Assembly: GCF_000236165.1 (NCBI RefSeq)
Contig: NZ_CM001373.1
Coordinates: 1,936,777-2,000,776 of the forward strand
DNA from: Fluoribacter dumoffii NY 23
GTDB taxonomy: Bacteria; Pseudomonadota; Gammaproteobacteria; Legionellales; Legionellaceae
Length of the DNA: 64,000 nt
Direction of reading: 5' to 3'
Shown here: positions 27,655-35,793 of the stretch, in pieces
Position numbering within the stretch: the first letter of the stretch is position 1
Layout of the letters: each line of letters opens with the position of its first letter
Notes under the pieces: model-generated
The model's input: only the letters and a program-made list of their open reading frames with translations
The model's database searches: none
Told to the model about the DNA's origin: nothing
Made by a program: the position numbers and the translations under genes

Positions 27655-28164
27655 GTGCAAAGTAAGACTGATGCAAGTCAATCCGAGTTTTCCCTGGAAG
27701 CCCTTTTTACAGAGGCTACCAAGGAAACTGCAAATTTATCACAGGTGAAATCCGCAGCAGCTTTTGCCATGAAATTTTTAATGTTGGGGGACGAGCCCAG
27801 CTATGTAGACAAAATCTATCAATTGGCGGAGTTAAGCGCTCACTTGCTAAAACTTGAATTTTCTCTTGAATCTGTACTGCAAGAGGTTCAATCGGGTATT
27901 ACTGAATCACATCCTCACGCACTGGAGTTAATAACCAGTAAAATCGGCTTAGGCCAATATCAATTGGCTCATGCCACTCCCCACCTTTTTGTGAACCAGA
28001 ACCTGGAAAAGCAGGTCAGGACAATGAGGCATTACAAAGAATATCCTCTTGCAGAGCTCATTGAAGCCATCATTACCGATGTCTTGGTGCAAGCAAGCGT
28101 GCAATTTGGTGCACAGATAGATAACTTTGATTTTTTAAACTGTAAGCCAGGGCTTAATCAATAA
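27655..28164 (+). CDS. Hypothetical helical protein
   Basis: I do not recognise this soluble, mostly helical protein of 169 residues. It lacks a signal peptide and membrane spans. The frame opens with TTG 27643, but GTG 27655 has GGAG six bases upstream and is preferred. A 49-residue membrane protein follows after 10 bases in the same direction, so they are probably co-transcribed. Confidence 0.6.
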   Translation: MQSKTDASQSEFSLEALFTEATKETANLSQVKSAAAFAMKFLMLGDEPSYVDKIYQLAELSAHLLKLEFSLESVLQEVQSGITESHPHALELITSKIGLGQYQLAHATPHLFVNQNLEKQVRTMRHYKEYPLAELIEAIITDVLVQASVQFGAQIDNFDFLNCKPGLNQ

Positions 28165-28174
28165 GGTACTAAAA

Positions 28175-28324
28175 ATGACTTTATGGAAAAAATTCAAAGA
28201 GTTTTATAATTCCTCTGCGGAAAACAGGATAGGATTTTATAATTTTCTTGCTTTTCTCGTAATTCCTATTGTGGGAATGACCATCTTATATATTTTAGTC
28301 CGTATATTCTGGATTAATGCCTAG
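28175..28324 (+). CDS. Small single-span membrane protein (49 residues)
   Basis: This short frame encodes a basic N terminus (MTLWKKFKEFYNSS) and one long hydrophobic helix (FLAFLVIPIVGMTILYILV) ending RIFWINA. AGG lies eight bases before the ATG, only 10 bases after the preceding gene. A strong hairpin follows. It could anchor or regulate a partner, but nothing in the sequence says which. Confidence 0.6.
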   Translation: MTLWKKFKEFYNSSAENRIGFYNFLAFLVIPIVGMTILYILVRIFWINA

Positions 28325-28331
28325 ATAAATA

Positions 28332-28365
28332 AATAATCCCATAGTCAACACTCTATGGGATTATT
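28332..28365. terminator. Hairpin between convergent small gene and hsp20
   Basis: AATAATCCCATAG (28332-28344) and CTATGGGATTATT (28353-28365) form a perfect 13-bp stem with an 8-base loop. It lies between two converging genes and probably terminates both. A long U-tract is lacking, but the stem itself ends in A/T-rich arms. Confidence 0.7.
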
Positions 28366-28371
28366 CCTGGA

Positions 28372-28896
28372 CTATTTGGTCTGTTCAACTTTTATATCTC
28401 GAATACCGGTTTTAGATTCCGCTTTTTTGGGCAATTCCACCCAAAGCATTCCTTTCTTAAAGGTTGCTTTCGCGTTATTTAAATCCACGGTAGAGGGTAA
28501 GGAAATAGAGCGTTCATACTTCCCGAAGCTGATTTCTCGGGAAAGATATCTTTTACCTTCATTTTTTTTAGAAACAGATTTTTCCCCACTAATAGTGAGT
28601 ATATTGTCTGATATTGAGACTTTAATGTCTTTTTCATCCATCCCGGGCATTTCGAGCTGAACGCAGAAATGCTCTTGATCCTCAACGATATCCATTGAAG
28701 GGGAAAGATCCATTTTTTCAAATTGTCCCCAATTGAATTTGGTTGGAGAAAAAAACTCGGTAAAGTCATTAAATAATCTGTCCACTTCGTTTTGCAAACT
28801 TAAAAAAGGGTTTTGTGAACGATTAATTTGAATGGAAGATCCCTTAGAAGACGCCCCTTTCCCAGGACCTTTCTTAAACTGTGTTACCCTGCTCAT
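28372..28896 (-). CDS. Hsp20/alpha-crystallin small heat shock protein
   Basis: Small heat shock proteins hold unfolding proteins in a refoldable state. The alpha-crystallin domain (about 60-165) includes MDIVEDQEHFCVQLEMPGM, the GEKSVSKKNEGKRYLSREISFG segment split between strands, and the GMLWVELPK motif. ATG 28896 (MSRVTQ) has a full GGAGG five bases upstream, better than the ATG at 28908. The gene faces the small membrane-protein gene across a shared hairpin. Confidence 0.93.
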   Translation of the reverse strand: MSRVTQFKKGPGKGASSKGSSIQINRSQNPFLSLQNEVDRLFNDFTEFFSPTKFNWGQFEKMDLSPSMDIVEDQEHFCVQLEMPGMDEKDIKVSISDNILTISGEKSVSKKNEGKRYLSREISFGKYERSISLPSTVDLNNAKATFKKGMLWVELPKKAESKTGIRDIKVEQTK

Positions 28897-29033
28897 GACT
28901 ACCTCCATTTGACCTATAGGATCTAATTAATTTTGGTACAAAAATAAACATTTTTCAAATGGGGTTTTCCACCCAATTACCCATATGGAGGGGGAGTAAT
29001 GACAAATGCGCGCAGTGTATCACATCATGTGGG

Positions 29034-29582
29034 TTACTTCTTTTCCGGATTTCGGTAATTCAACCACAACAAGAAAAAGGCAAAAAGCGGCATGAGGATA
29101 TCAGTCCAAAATACGCTGCCCGCATTTCCGGGTTCAAAATTATGGGCAACTATCATTTGATAAAGATGTACTCCAGCAGCCCCCCATAAAAAAGCAGCAG
29201 GCACAATAATTGTTGCAGCACGAAAAGCAATGGGGGCTTTAAAGCTGATTAGACCATTTAAAGCGATTCCCAAACTGGCAAATCCTACTTCCATTTGAAA
29301 GGGACTTTGCGGCCAGCCAATAAACTGTGCAGTAAAATCGCCGAAGAAAACATGCATCACAAAATTAAATAAATAGGCCAAGCCGATATTGAATAATAAA
29401 TACCAGGAAAAAATACGTTCAATAACCCCCTCTTTTTTCAAAGCTCCTGAACGGATTACCCTTTGCAGGCATGCCAGAAAAGCACAGAGCAAACCAAGAA
29501 TAAAACAAGTAATGGTAAAGTTGCGCATTGCCAAAATAATTAGGCTGGCCATAGCACTGCCCCAAAAAATATATGGAAACAA
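29034..29582 (-). CDS. DUF6790-like multi-span membrane protein
   Basis: This 182-residue protein has about five hydrophobic helices and a conserved-looking loop (FGDFTAQFIGWPQSPFQMEVGFA) that I associate with DUF6790-type proteins of unknown function. It is a lone minus-strand gene. The family assignment is from memory and moderate. Confidence 0.6.
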   Translation of the reverse strand: MFPYIFWGSAMASLIILAMRNFTITCFILGLLCAFLACLQRVIRSGALKKEGVIERIFSWYLLFNIGLAYLFNFVMHVFFGDFTAQFIGWPQSPFQMEVGFASLGIALNGLISFKAPIAFRAATIIVPAAFLWGAAGVHLYQMIVAHNFEPGNAGSVFWTDILMPLFAFFLLWLNYRNPEKK

Positions 29583-29965
29583 TAAATTAACTGAAAAAAA
29601 TAGTTAAGACAATCCAATAAAAACTGCATATAAATGAGATGGAGTATTGCGATACAAACAGGCACAAAATTTTGCCAAAGCCTCCTTTTGAAATCATCAT
29701 TTTATTTTTAGGAGGGTGAACCGGATTATTTCACATTCCAGTTGCAGGAAAATAGGGCCACGTTAATTGAGGATTTGGTCAACTTTTAGTATATACTAAG
29801 GTTAACCAGAATAAACTATAGCGCTAATATGAATTAGCATAAAGTAAATAATCATAGCAGACTTGGTTTTTTCCCAACACAATGAAAGAAATGATTTCTA
29901 TGTTGGTACCTAATAGAAACTGGAAATCTGAGCTTGTTCTTAGTATCTCCGTTGGGAAGTAGTAA
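29583..29965. promoter_or_regulatory. Leader of the signalling operon, with three dyads
   Basis: This 383-base gap has no gene. It contains TTAGTATATACTAA (29786-29799, perfect palindrome), GGTTAACC directly after it (29800-29807), and GCTAAT-ATGA-ATTAGC (29823-29838). These may be operator sites for the FixJ-type regulator encoded downstream, or promoter elements. The assignment is inference. Confidence 0.4.
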
Positions 29966-30601
29966 ATGAACAAAATAATGAAAGTGCATTTTCATAGGTG
30001 TAATATTTCAAAGTTAATTCATGAAATCAATCAACCATTAACAGCAATTAAAGCCTATCTTGGTGGATGTGAACTTAGATTACAAAAAAATGATTTAAGT
30101 GCTGAGCAAATGATTAATGCCGTGCAAAAAATTAATAAACACACCGAATTGTTGCAACACAAGATTTCCTCAATGCAGGAACTTATAGCTCAGGAAAATC
30201 CGGTAGATACTCAAAGTATTGATGCTTTAATCGCTGAGATTATTTTTTTGTACTCCTATGAAATGGAACACTATAACATTGAATTAATCTTAAATTTACA
30301 AGACCATACCCCCGCTCTTCTGATGGATAAATTCCCCATCAAGCATGTTTTGTTTCGTATACTGAAAAAATGCATCACTACTGTAGAAAAAAACAAAATA
30401 CAGAATAGTAAACTGGAAATTCAAACAACCGTGCAAAAGGACACTATAAAAATAATAATAATAAGTAACTGTTTCATGGAAGAAAATGATTTGGAAAAGG
30501 AATTAACTTATTGTCGTACTTTTTTCAATGTAGATAATGGAACCTTATCAGCTGATTTATTGACTGATGGTATTTGTTTTCAAATAATGATATATCACTA
30601 A
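29966..30601 (+). CDS. Histidine-kinase-like protein with phosphoacceptor His but no ATP site
   Basis: The N terminus has a DHp-type H-box, IHEINQPLTAI, with His at about residue 19. The following 190 residues align in length with a kinase ATPase domain, but the N box reads RILKKCITTVEK where NLxxNAxEA is expected, and no DxGxG or GLGL motif is present. It therefore probably cannot autophosphorylate. It may accept phosphate from a partner kinase, for example the full-length kinase at 35794, which has the same HEINQPLTAI box, or it may act as a dimerisation partner or phosphatase. A FixJ-type regulator starts 12 bases downstream. Confidence 0.72.
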   Translation: MNKIMKVHFHRCNISKLIHEINQPLTAIKAYLGGCELRLQKNDLSAEQMINAVQKINKHTELLQHKISSMQELIAQENPVDTQSIDALIAEIIFLYSYEMEHYNIELILNLQDHTPALLMDKFPIKHVLFRILKKCITTVEKNKIQNSKLEIQTTVQKDTIKIIIISNCFMEENDLEKELTYCRTFFNVDNGTLSADLLTDGICFQIMIYH

Positions 30602-30613
30602 GGGTAAAGGAAT

Positions 30614-31252
30614 ATGCCTCATAAAAATACAACTATTTTTATCGTTGATGATGATCCTGAAATTTGCAAATCTTTCCGCTGGTTATTTGAGTCAATTAAT
30701 CTGCAAGTTCAAACTTATGAAAATGCTAAAGATTTTCTTGATAATTATAATAATCAAAGTGGATGCTTGATCATTGATGTACGCATGCCGGTAATGAGCG
30801 GTTTGGAATTACTGGAGCATTTGCATTCAACAAAAAATCAGTTATCAGTGATAATCATCACGGGTTATGGGGATATTGCAATGGCGATAAGGGCTATGAA
30901 AGCGGGCGCGGAGGATTTCATCCTAAAACCCGTCAATCACCAGAACTTATTGGAAATCACGCAAAGATGCCTTAAAAAAATTAAAAACAATACCACCCAG
31001 TCTCAAGGTGATTTCCAGGAGCGAATGAACAGTTTGACCAAACGGGAAAAGCAGGTCATGGATTTGGTTGTGGAAGGTAAGCTGAATAAACAAATAGCCT
31101 ATGAGCTTAATATATCGATATCCACGGTGGAAGTTCATCGTGCTAACGTCATGAGAAAAATGGGGGTTAAATCCTTAGCTGAACTGATAAAAATTAATCT
31201 TATTTATGATAAAGTCATTAACTCCCCTGCTGTTTTGAATGAATCCACTTAA
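30614..31252 (+). CDS. FixJ/NarL-type response regulator
   Basis: This 212-residue DNA-binding response regulator has a receiver domain (DDDPE acidic pocket, phosphoacceptor Asp about 54 in IIDVRMP, Thr in ITGYG, Lys in LKPV) and a C-terminal LuxR helix-turn-helix (LTKREKQVMDLVVEGKLNKQIAYELNIS..TVEVHR). The receiver with MPVMSGLE and the GYGD loop resembles FixJ/TtrR. It follows the ATP-site-less kinase and probably receives its phosphate from a kinase of this island. Confidence 0.92.
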   Translation: MPHKNTTIFIVDDDPEICKSFRWLFESINLQVQTYENAKDFLDNYNNQSGCLIIDVRMPVMSGLELLEHLHSTKNQLSVIIITGYGDIAMAIRAMKAGAEDFILKPVNHQNLLEITQRCLKKIKNNTTQSQGDFQERMNSLTKREKQVMDLVVEGKLNKQIAYELNISISTVEVHRANVMRKMGVKSLAELIKINLIYDKVINSPAVLNEST

Positions 31253-31350
31253 TTGTGACATTTGCCATCACTACATGGGATTTGAATGTTTTCAAACATA
31301 GTCTTTGCACTATGTAATGAATTATTTAACTTACGATTAAACCAGGGCCT

Positions 31351-31722
31351 ATGAGTTTGCAAAAAAAAGAACAATTTATTTTGTTAATTGACGATAACAA
31401 TGCAGTAAGGGAAGCCCTGGTTTGGGCCTTGGAATATGCCGGGTATTTAACTGTGGCTGTTCAAGATGGACAGGAGGCATTAACCCTTCTTGAAAAAGAT
31501 CCCTTACCTGTAGTTATTTTTTTGGACCTCATGATGCCTGTTCTTGATGGCTTTGAATTCAGGGAGAAAAAGAAATTATCGTCAAGAATATGTAATATTC
31601 CAACAATAATAACTTCAGCTAAAACCAATTTGGAAAAAATGGAAAAAATGTCTTGTGAGACTTTTCTCCCCAAACCCTTTGATTTGAATGAATTGTTTCA
31701 TCTTCTGAAAAAAATAGTGTAG
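31351..31722 (+). CDS. Stand-alone receiver-domain response regulator
   Basis: This 123-residue protein is only a receiver domain: LLIDDNNAVREA with the acidic pair, phosphoacceptor Asp in FLDLMMP, Ser in ITSAKTN, and Lys in FLPKPFD. With no output domain it may relay phosphate or bind a partner. It sits between the FixJ-type regulator and the CheB genes. Confidence 0.88.
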   Translation: MSLQKKEQFILLIDDNNAVREALVWALEYAGYLTVAVQDGQEALTLLEKDPLPVVIFLDLMMPVLDGFEFREKKKLSSRICNIPTIITSAKTNLEKMEKMSCETFLPKPFDLNELFHLLKKIV

Positions 31723-32111
31723 GGATTGAAACATTTTCTCTGTATCGCTTTTTACAAACCTCACTCTCTATATCGATAAAATGGTGTTCTAAAATATTTG
31801 AAAAGCCAGTGTTCTCCTTCTGGCTTCCCATTTTGCGACTTGTTCTCACCCTGGAAGAACAAAAACAAGCCGCTGTGAATGGATATAGAGTAATTGGCAC
31901 GGAATAATGAATTTGTGTAAATCTGAAAAAAACCGGCAATAGAGTACTTACACCTATTTGCAACAACATCAACTGCTTTTTTCATATTAAAATGTAGTAT
32001 TGATTTTTAAAAAAAAATATTCTGAAAAACTCCATGGAGTTCGGGTTTACCCTAGATTGACATTCTAGAATTTGCTATATAATAACAATCTCTTCAAGAG
32101 GAGTCAGGACA
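31723..32111. promoter_or_regulatory. Intergenic region with promoter for the CheB genes
   Basis: I see no gene in this 389-base gap. Near its end TTGACA (32057-32062) is followed after 15 or 17 bases by TATAAT (32078-32083) or TAATAA (32080-32085). AGGAG at 32099-32103 precedes the TTG start at 32112 by eight bases. The CheB/CheR genes are thus probably a separate transcription unit from the upstream regulators. Confidence 0.6.
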
Positions 32112-32702
32112 TTGTTTAAGAATTATCTTATTGTGATTGGAGGCTCTGCAGGAGCCATCACCGCATTACAAAACCTGCTGCCTCGGTTACCTGCAGATTT
32201 TCCCGCCGCAATACTGATAGTAATCCACCTCCCTCCTCATCTCCCTAGCAGATTATCTAACGTACTTAAACCTTATTCTAAAATGCCGGTAAGTAAACCT
32301 CTTGATGGCATGATACTGAAATCGAACCACATTTATGTTGCCCCACCCAATTTTCATATGCGTGTTGCACATGACAAAATTTACCTGACTCAGGATGCCG
32401 AGATCCATCATTGCAGGCCTGCCATTGATCCTTTATTTATTTCAGCTGCAGCCAATTATGGAAAGCAAGTGGTAGGAATTGTGTTAAGCGGCGTCCTAGA
32501 TGATGGCAGTGCCGGTTTAAAAGAGGTTAAAGAACACAATGGCCTTGCAATTATCCAATCCTTGAACGAAGCTGAATTTCCGGATTTACCGAAACATGCA
32601 GCGGAAAAAACAGAGGTGGATTTTTGTTTGCCCATGGAGGATATTGCATCCTTACTCATAAATCATGTAACTGGCTCTGGCTCATTTGGAGTGAATGAAT
32701 AA
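32112..32702 (+). CDS. Stand-alone CheB-type protein-glutamate methylesterase domain
   Basis: This 196-residue protein is the catalytic domain of CheB without a receiver. The serine lies in IGGSAGAITA, the histidine in IVIHLPPHLPSRL, and the aspartate in SGVLDDGSAGL, matching the Ser-His-Asp triad. It starts at TTG 32112 with AGGAG eight bases upstream. CheB removes methyl groups from chemoreceptors, but no receptors, CheA or CheW are nearby, so it probably serves another signalling pathway. The CheB-CheR fusion follows after 19 bases. Confidence 0.9.
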   Translation: MFKNYLIVIGGSAGAITALQNLLPRLPADFPAAILIVIHLPPHLPSRLSNVLKPYSKMPVSKPLDGMILKSNHIYVAPPNFHMRVAHDKIYLTQDAEIHHCRPAIDPLFISAAANYGKQVVGIVLSGVLDDGSAGLKEVKEHNGLAIIQSLNEAEFPDLPKHAAEKTEVDFCLPMEDIASLLINHVTGSGSFGVNE

Positions 32703-32721
32703 TTTATCCCGGAACTATTAA

Positions 32722-35655
32722 ATGACCCCAAGAAAAAATAAGACTCGTTCTAAAAAAAATATTACTAGTTCAGAGGACCCCTCTCATTCTTTGAGTACAA
32801 CACCCCCCCAAAAAAGCTTGTTCCTAATTGTTGGGATTGGTGCCTCTGCGGGGGGATTGGAAGCGTTAAGAGCCTTATTTTCTCATTCCAAACCGGATGA
32901 CCGGCTTGCCTTTGTGGTAGTGACTCATTTAAGCCCGGATAAAATAAGTATTTTGCCAGAGATATTGCAGCAATTTACCTCACTGAAAGTTACCACCATT
33001 GCCGACAATCAAAAAATAGAACCGAAACATGTTTATGTTTTACCCCCGGGAAGATATGTCCACATTCATCAAGGAATCCTTTTTCTGAAAGAGCCGACCC
33101 CAGAAACAAAAATGCATCCTATAGATTTATTTTTCCGTCTCCTGGCAGAAGATCAGGGCTCAAAGAGTGTTGCCGTTATTCTTTCGGAGACAGGAAATGA
33201 TGGCACTATCGGATTGCGTGTCATTGCAAAGCAAGGTGGAATTGTCATTGCTCAAATAGCCAAGTCAGCCTTTTATGATGTGATGCCCAAAAGTGCTATA
33301 AATACTGGATTGGTTGATTATATTTTTGCTCCCGAAGAAATATACCCTTTCCTCATTAACTATGCCGCTCATTTTGAGCATGCCCATATACCCATACAGG
33401 CAAGCATTGCAGAAGAAATAAAGCAAATATTAACCTTGCTCAGAAACAATACTGGGCATGATTTTTCCTTGTATAAACCCAATACCATTTTTCGCAGGAT
33501 TCAAAAGCGTTTGAGTCTTTTACACCTCGATAATCTGGAAATTTATATCCAATACATCCAACAGAATCCGAATGAACTCCAAATTTTATTCAAGGAATTG
33601 CTCATCAATGTCACCAATTTCTTCCGCGATCCTGAAGCATTCGAGCAACTCAAAGAACTTTTACTTACCCAGATTTTGGTAAATAAATCCCAAAGTGAAC
33701 ATGTCAGGGTTTGGATTCCGGGGTGTTCTACCGGTGAAGAGGTGTATTCAATAGCCATTATTTTGCAAGAATGCATGGAAGAATTAAAATGTCATTTTAA
33801 TGTCCAGATTTTTGGGACCGACATTGACGAAGAAGCAATTGAAATAGCTCGCTCTGGAGTATTTCCCCTCGATATTAAGAATGATATTTCAAAGGACCGG
33901 CTCAATCGATTTTTTATGCGGGAAGAACATTCTTATAAGGTGAATATCGACATAAGAAAAATGATTATCTTTGCCGTACAAAATCTCATTAAAGATCCAC
34001 CTTTTACAAAACTTGATTTATTAAGTTGCAGAAATTTACTGATTTATTTAAGCTCGCAATTACAAAAGAGACTTTTTTCACTATTTCACTATAGCTTAAA
34101 TCCCGGCGGGATCCTGTTTTTAGGAACATCAGAAGCGATCAGTGGCTCTGTTGATTTATTTACAATTCTAAATAGAAGGTGGAAGATTTTTCAAAGGCGA
34201 GGCGGATCCGCTCTATTTAGCACCATAATGAATCCCCCCTTTCTCACGCAACAAACTGAATTAATGAGCATTGATATTATGGAACAGAATAATCAAAATA
34301 CAGAACCAAATTTATCCCGTTTAATTGAGCGTATTTTACTGGAAAATTACGTCCCGGCCTCATTTGTTCTCGACGAACAAGGAAAAATTATTTATACCTA
34401 CGGGCGAACAAGCCGATATATTGAATTTGCAGCGGGGGAAGTCCGATTAAATTTTATTGATATGATACGGCCCGAACTAAAATCCAAGGTTTTAGCTGCA
34501 ATGCGTAAAGTATCAACCCTGCAAAAAGAGGAGATCCTTAATGGCCTTCCTTTTAAAGAAGATACTGAATTTAAATACATCAATATACGGGTAAGACCAC
34601 TCCCGGAAGCAAAACCTTTTAATCGAACATTGCTTTTATTAATTTTTGAAGAGACCCCCACAACATTACAGTTAAATGAAGTGCCCAAAAATGATAAAAA
34701 AAGCGAGCTGGGTAAACGCATTATCCAGTTAGAACAAGAACTTAAATACACCAAAGAAAGCCTGCAATCTACTATTGAGGAATTGGAAACGTCCAATGAA
34801 GAATTAAAGTCGAGTAACGAAGAGTTGCAATCAACCAATGAAGAATTACAAAGTACCAATGAAGAAATTGAAACCTCAAAAGAAGAGTTACAATCCTTAA
34901 ATGAAGAACTCACCACCGTAAACTCGGAACTTGAAAGCAGAATTGAACAACTCTCAAGTGCAAATGACGATATTAAAAACCTGCTTGATAACACAGAAAT
35001 CGCGACCATTTTTCTGGATAAAGATTTATGTATTAAACGCTTCACCCCAAGGGCAACAGAAATTATTAACTTAATTCCAACTGATGTGGGCCGTCCCATT
35101 AACCATATTGTTTCCAACCTGGAATACGATAGATTAATGGAGGATGCGCGCAGGGTACTTAAAACATTAGAATCCAAAACTACCGAAGTAGTCGATAAAA
35201 GCGGACGTTGGTATTTTGTCCGTATTATTCCATATCGTACTGTAAACAATATTATTGATGGTGTGGTGATCACCTTTTTAAATATTCATAATCAAAAGAA
35301 AGCGGAAAATGAATTAATGCGATTGGAAAGTCAGCATAAAATCACCCAAGAAATCGTAGAAAAATTAATTAATGACTACTCTTGCCCTGCTTTGGTTTTA
35401 GATAAGAACTTCCAGATTCTGCTCCTCAATAATTGCTTTATAAAACAATTTAAGGAAAAAGAAGCAAATCTGCTTTCCCAGAATCTGTTTAAAATTAAAC
35501 TTAATATGGAAAAAGACATATTGAGACACTTTTTAGAGGAGTTTGTTGCACATAAAACCGAGCACAACGAGTGTAAAATTAAAATAAATGGAAGTGATTA
35601 CAGCATAAGTGTTCAAAAGATGAACTCTATATTATTATTACTATTAAATAAATAG
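32722..35655 (+). CDS. CheB-CheR fusion with coiled coil and PAS domain
   Basis: The 977-residue protein has CheB methylesterase at the N terminus (GIGASAGGLEAL, VVTHLSPDK, LSETGNDGTIGL), then a CheR methyltransferase (about 225-500; VWIPGCSTGEEVYSIA for SAM binding, FGTDIDEEAIEIA). A glutamate-rich coiled coil of degenerate heptads (about 666-753; repeating SNEELQST units) follows, and then a PAS domain (about 757-870). Members of this family often continue into a histidine kinase; here the kinase is a separate gene starting 138 bases downstream. The island therefore pairs methylation enzymes with PAS sensing, outside classical chemotaxis. Confidence 0.92.
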   Translation: MTPRKNKTRSKKNITSSEDPSHSLSTTPPQKSLFLIVGIGASAGGLEALRALFSHSKPDDRLAFVVVTHLSPDKISILPEILQQFTSLKVTTIADNQKIEPKHVYVLPPGRYVHIHQGILFLKEPTPETKMHPIDLFFRLLAEDQGSKSVAVILSETGNDGTIGLRVIAKQGGIVIAQIAKSAFYDVMPKSAINTGLVDYIFAPEEIYPFLINYAAHFEHAHIPIQASIAEEIKQILTLLRNNTGHDFSLYKPNTIFRRIQKRLSLLHLDNLEIYIQYIQQNPNELQILFKELLINVTNFFRDPEAFEQLKELLLTQILVNKSQSEHVRVWIPGCSTGEEVYSIAIILQECMEELKCHFNVQIFGTDIDEEAIEIARSGVFPLDIKNDISKDRLNRFFMREEHSYKVNIDIRKMIIFAVQNLIKDPPFTKLDLLSCRNLLIYLSSQLQKRLFSLFHYSLNPGGILFLGTSEAISGSVDLFTILNRRWKIFQRRGGSALFSTIMNPPFLTQQTELMSIDIMEQNNQNTEPNLSRLIERILLENYVPASFVLDEQGKIIYTYGRTSRYIEFAAGEVRLNFIDMIRPELKSKVLAAMRKVSTLQKEEILNGLPFKEDTEFKYINIRVRPLPEAKPFNRTLLLLIFEETPTTLQLNEVPKNDKKSELGKRIIQLEQELKYTKESLQSTIEELETSNEELKSSNEELQSTNEELQSTNEEIETSKEELQSLNEELTTVNSELESRIEQLSSANDDIKNLLDNTEIATIFLDKDLCIKRFTPRATEIINLIPTDVGRPINHIVSNLEYDRLMEDARRVLKTLESKTTEVVDKSGRWYFVRIIPYRTVNNIIDGVVITFLNIHNQKKAENELMRLESQHKITQEIVEKLINDYSCPALVLDKNFQILLLNNCFIKQFKEKEANLLSQNLFKIKLNMEKDILRHFLEEFVAHKTEHNECKIKINGSDYSISVQKMNSILLLLLNK

Positions 35656-35793
35656 GTACATTTTTGATTGCCAAAGAAGAACGAAACGGTGCTGTACTTT
35701 CGTATCTGCTTGCGAATGTTGAGATACATATTTTCTTAAATTAATAACTGATAAAACTGTTTAATTCCCAAATTTTTTTAAAAGGTCCATTCA

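Noticed and set aside
34398..35273. 291-codon minus-strand frame inside the CheB-CheR gene
   Set aside because: It is Ser-rich and mirrors the repetitive Glu-rich coiled coil; no start site or homology.
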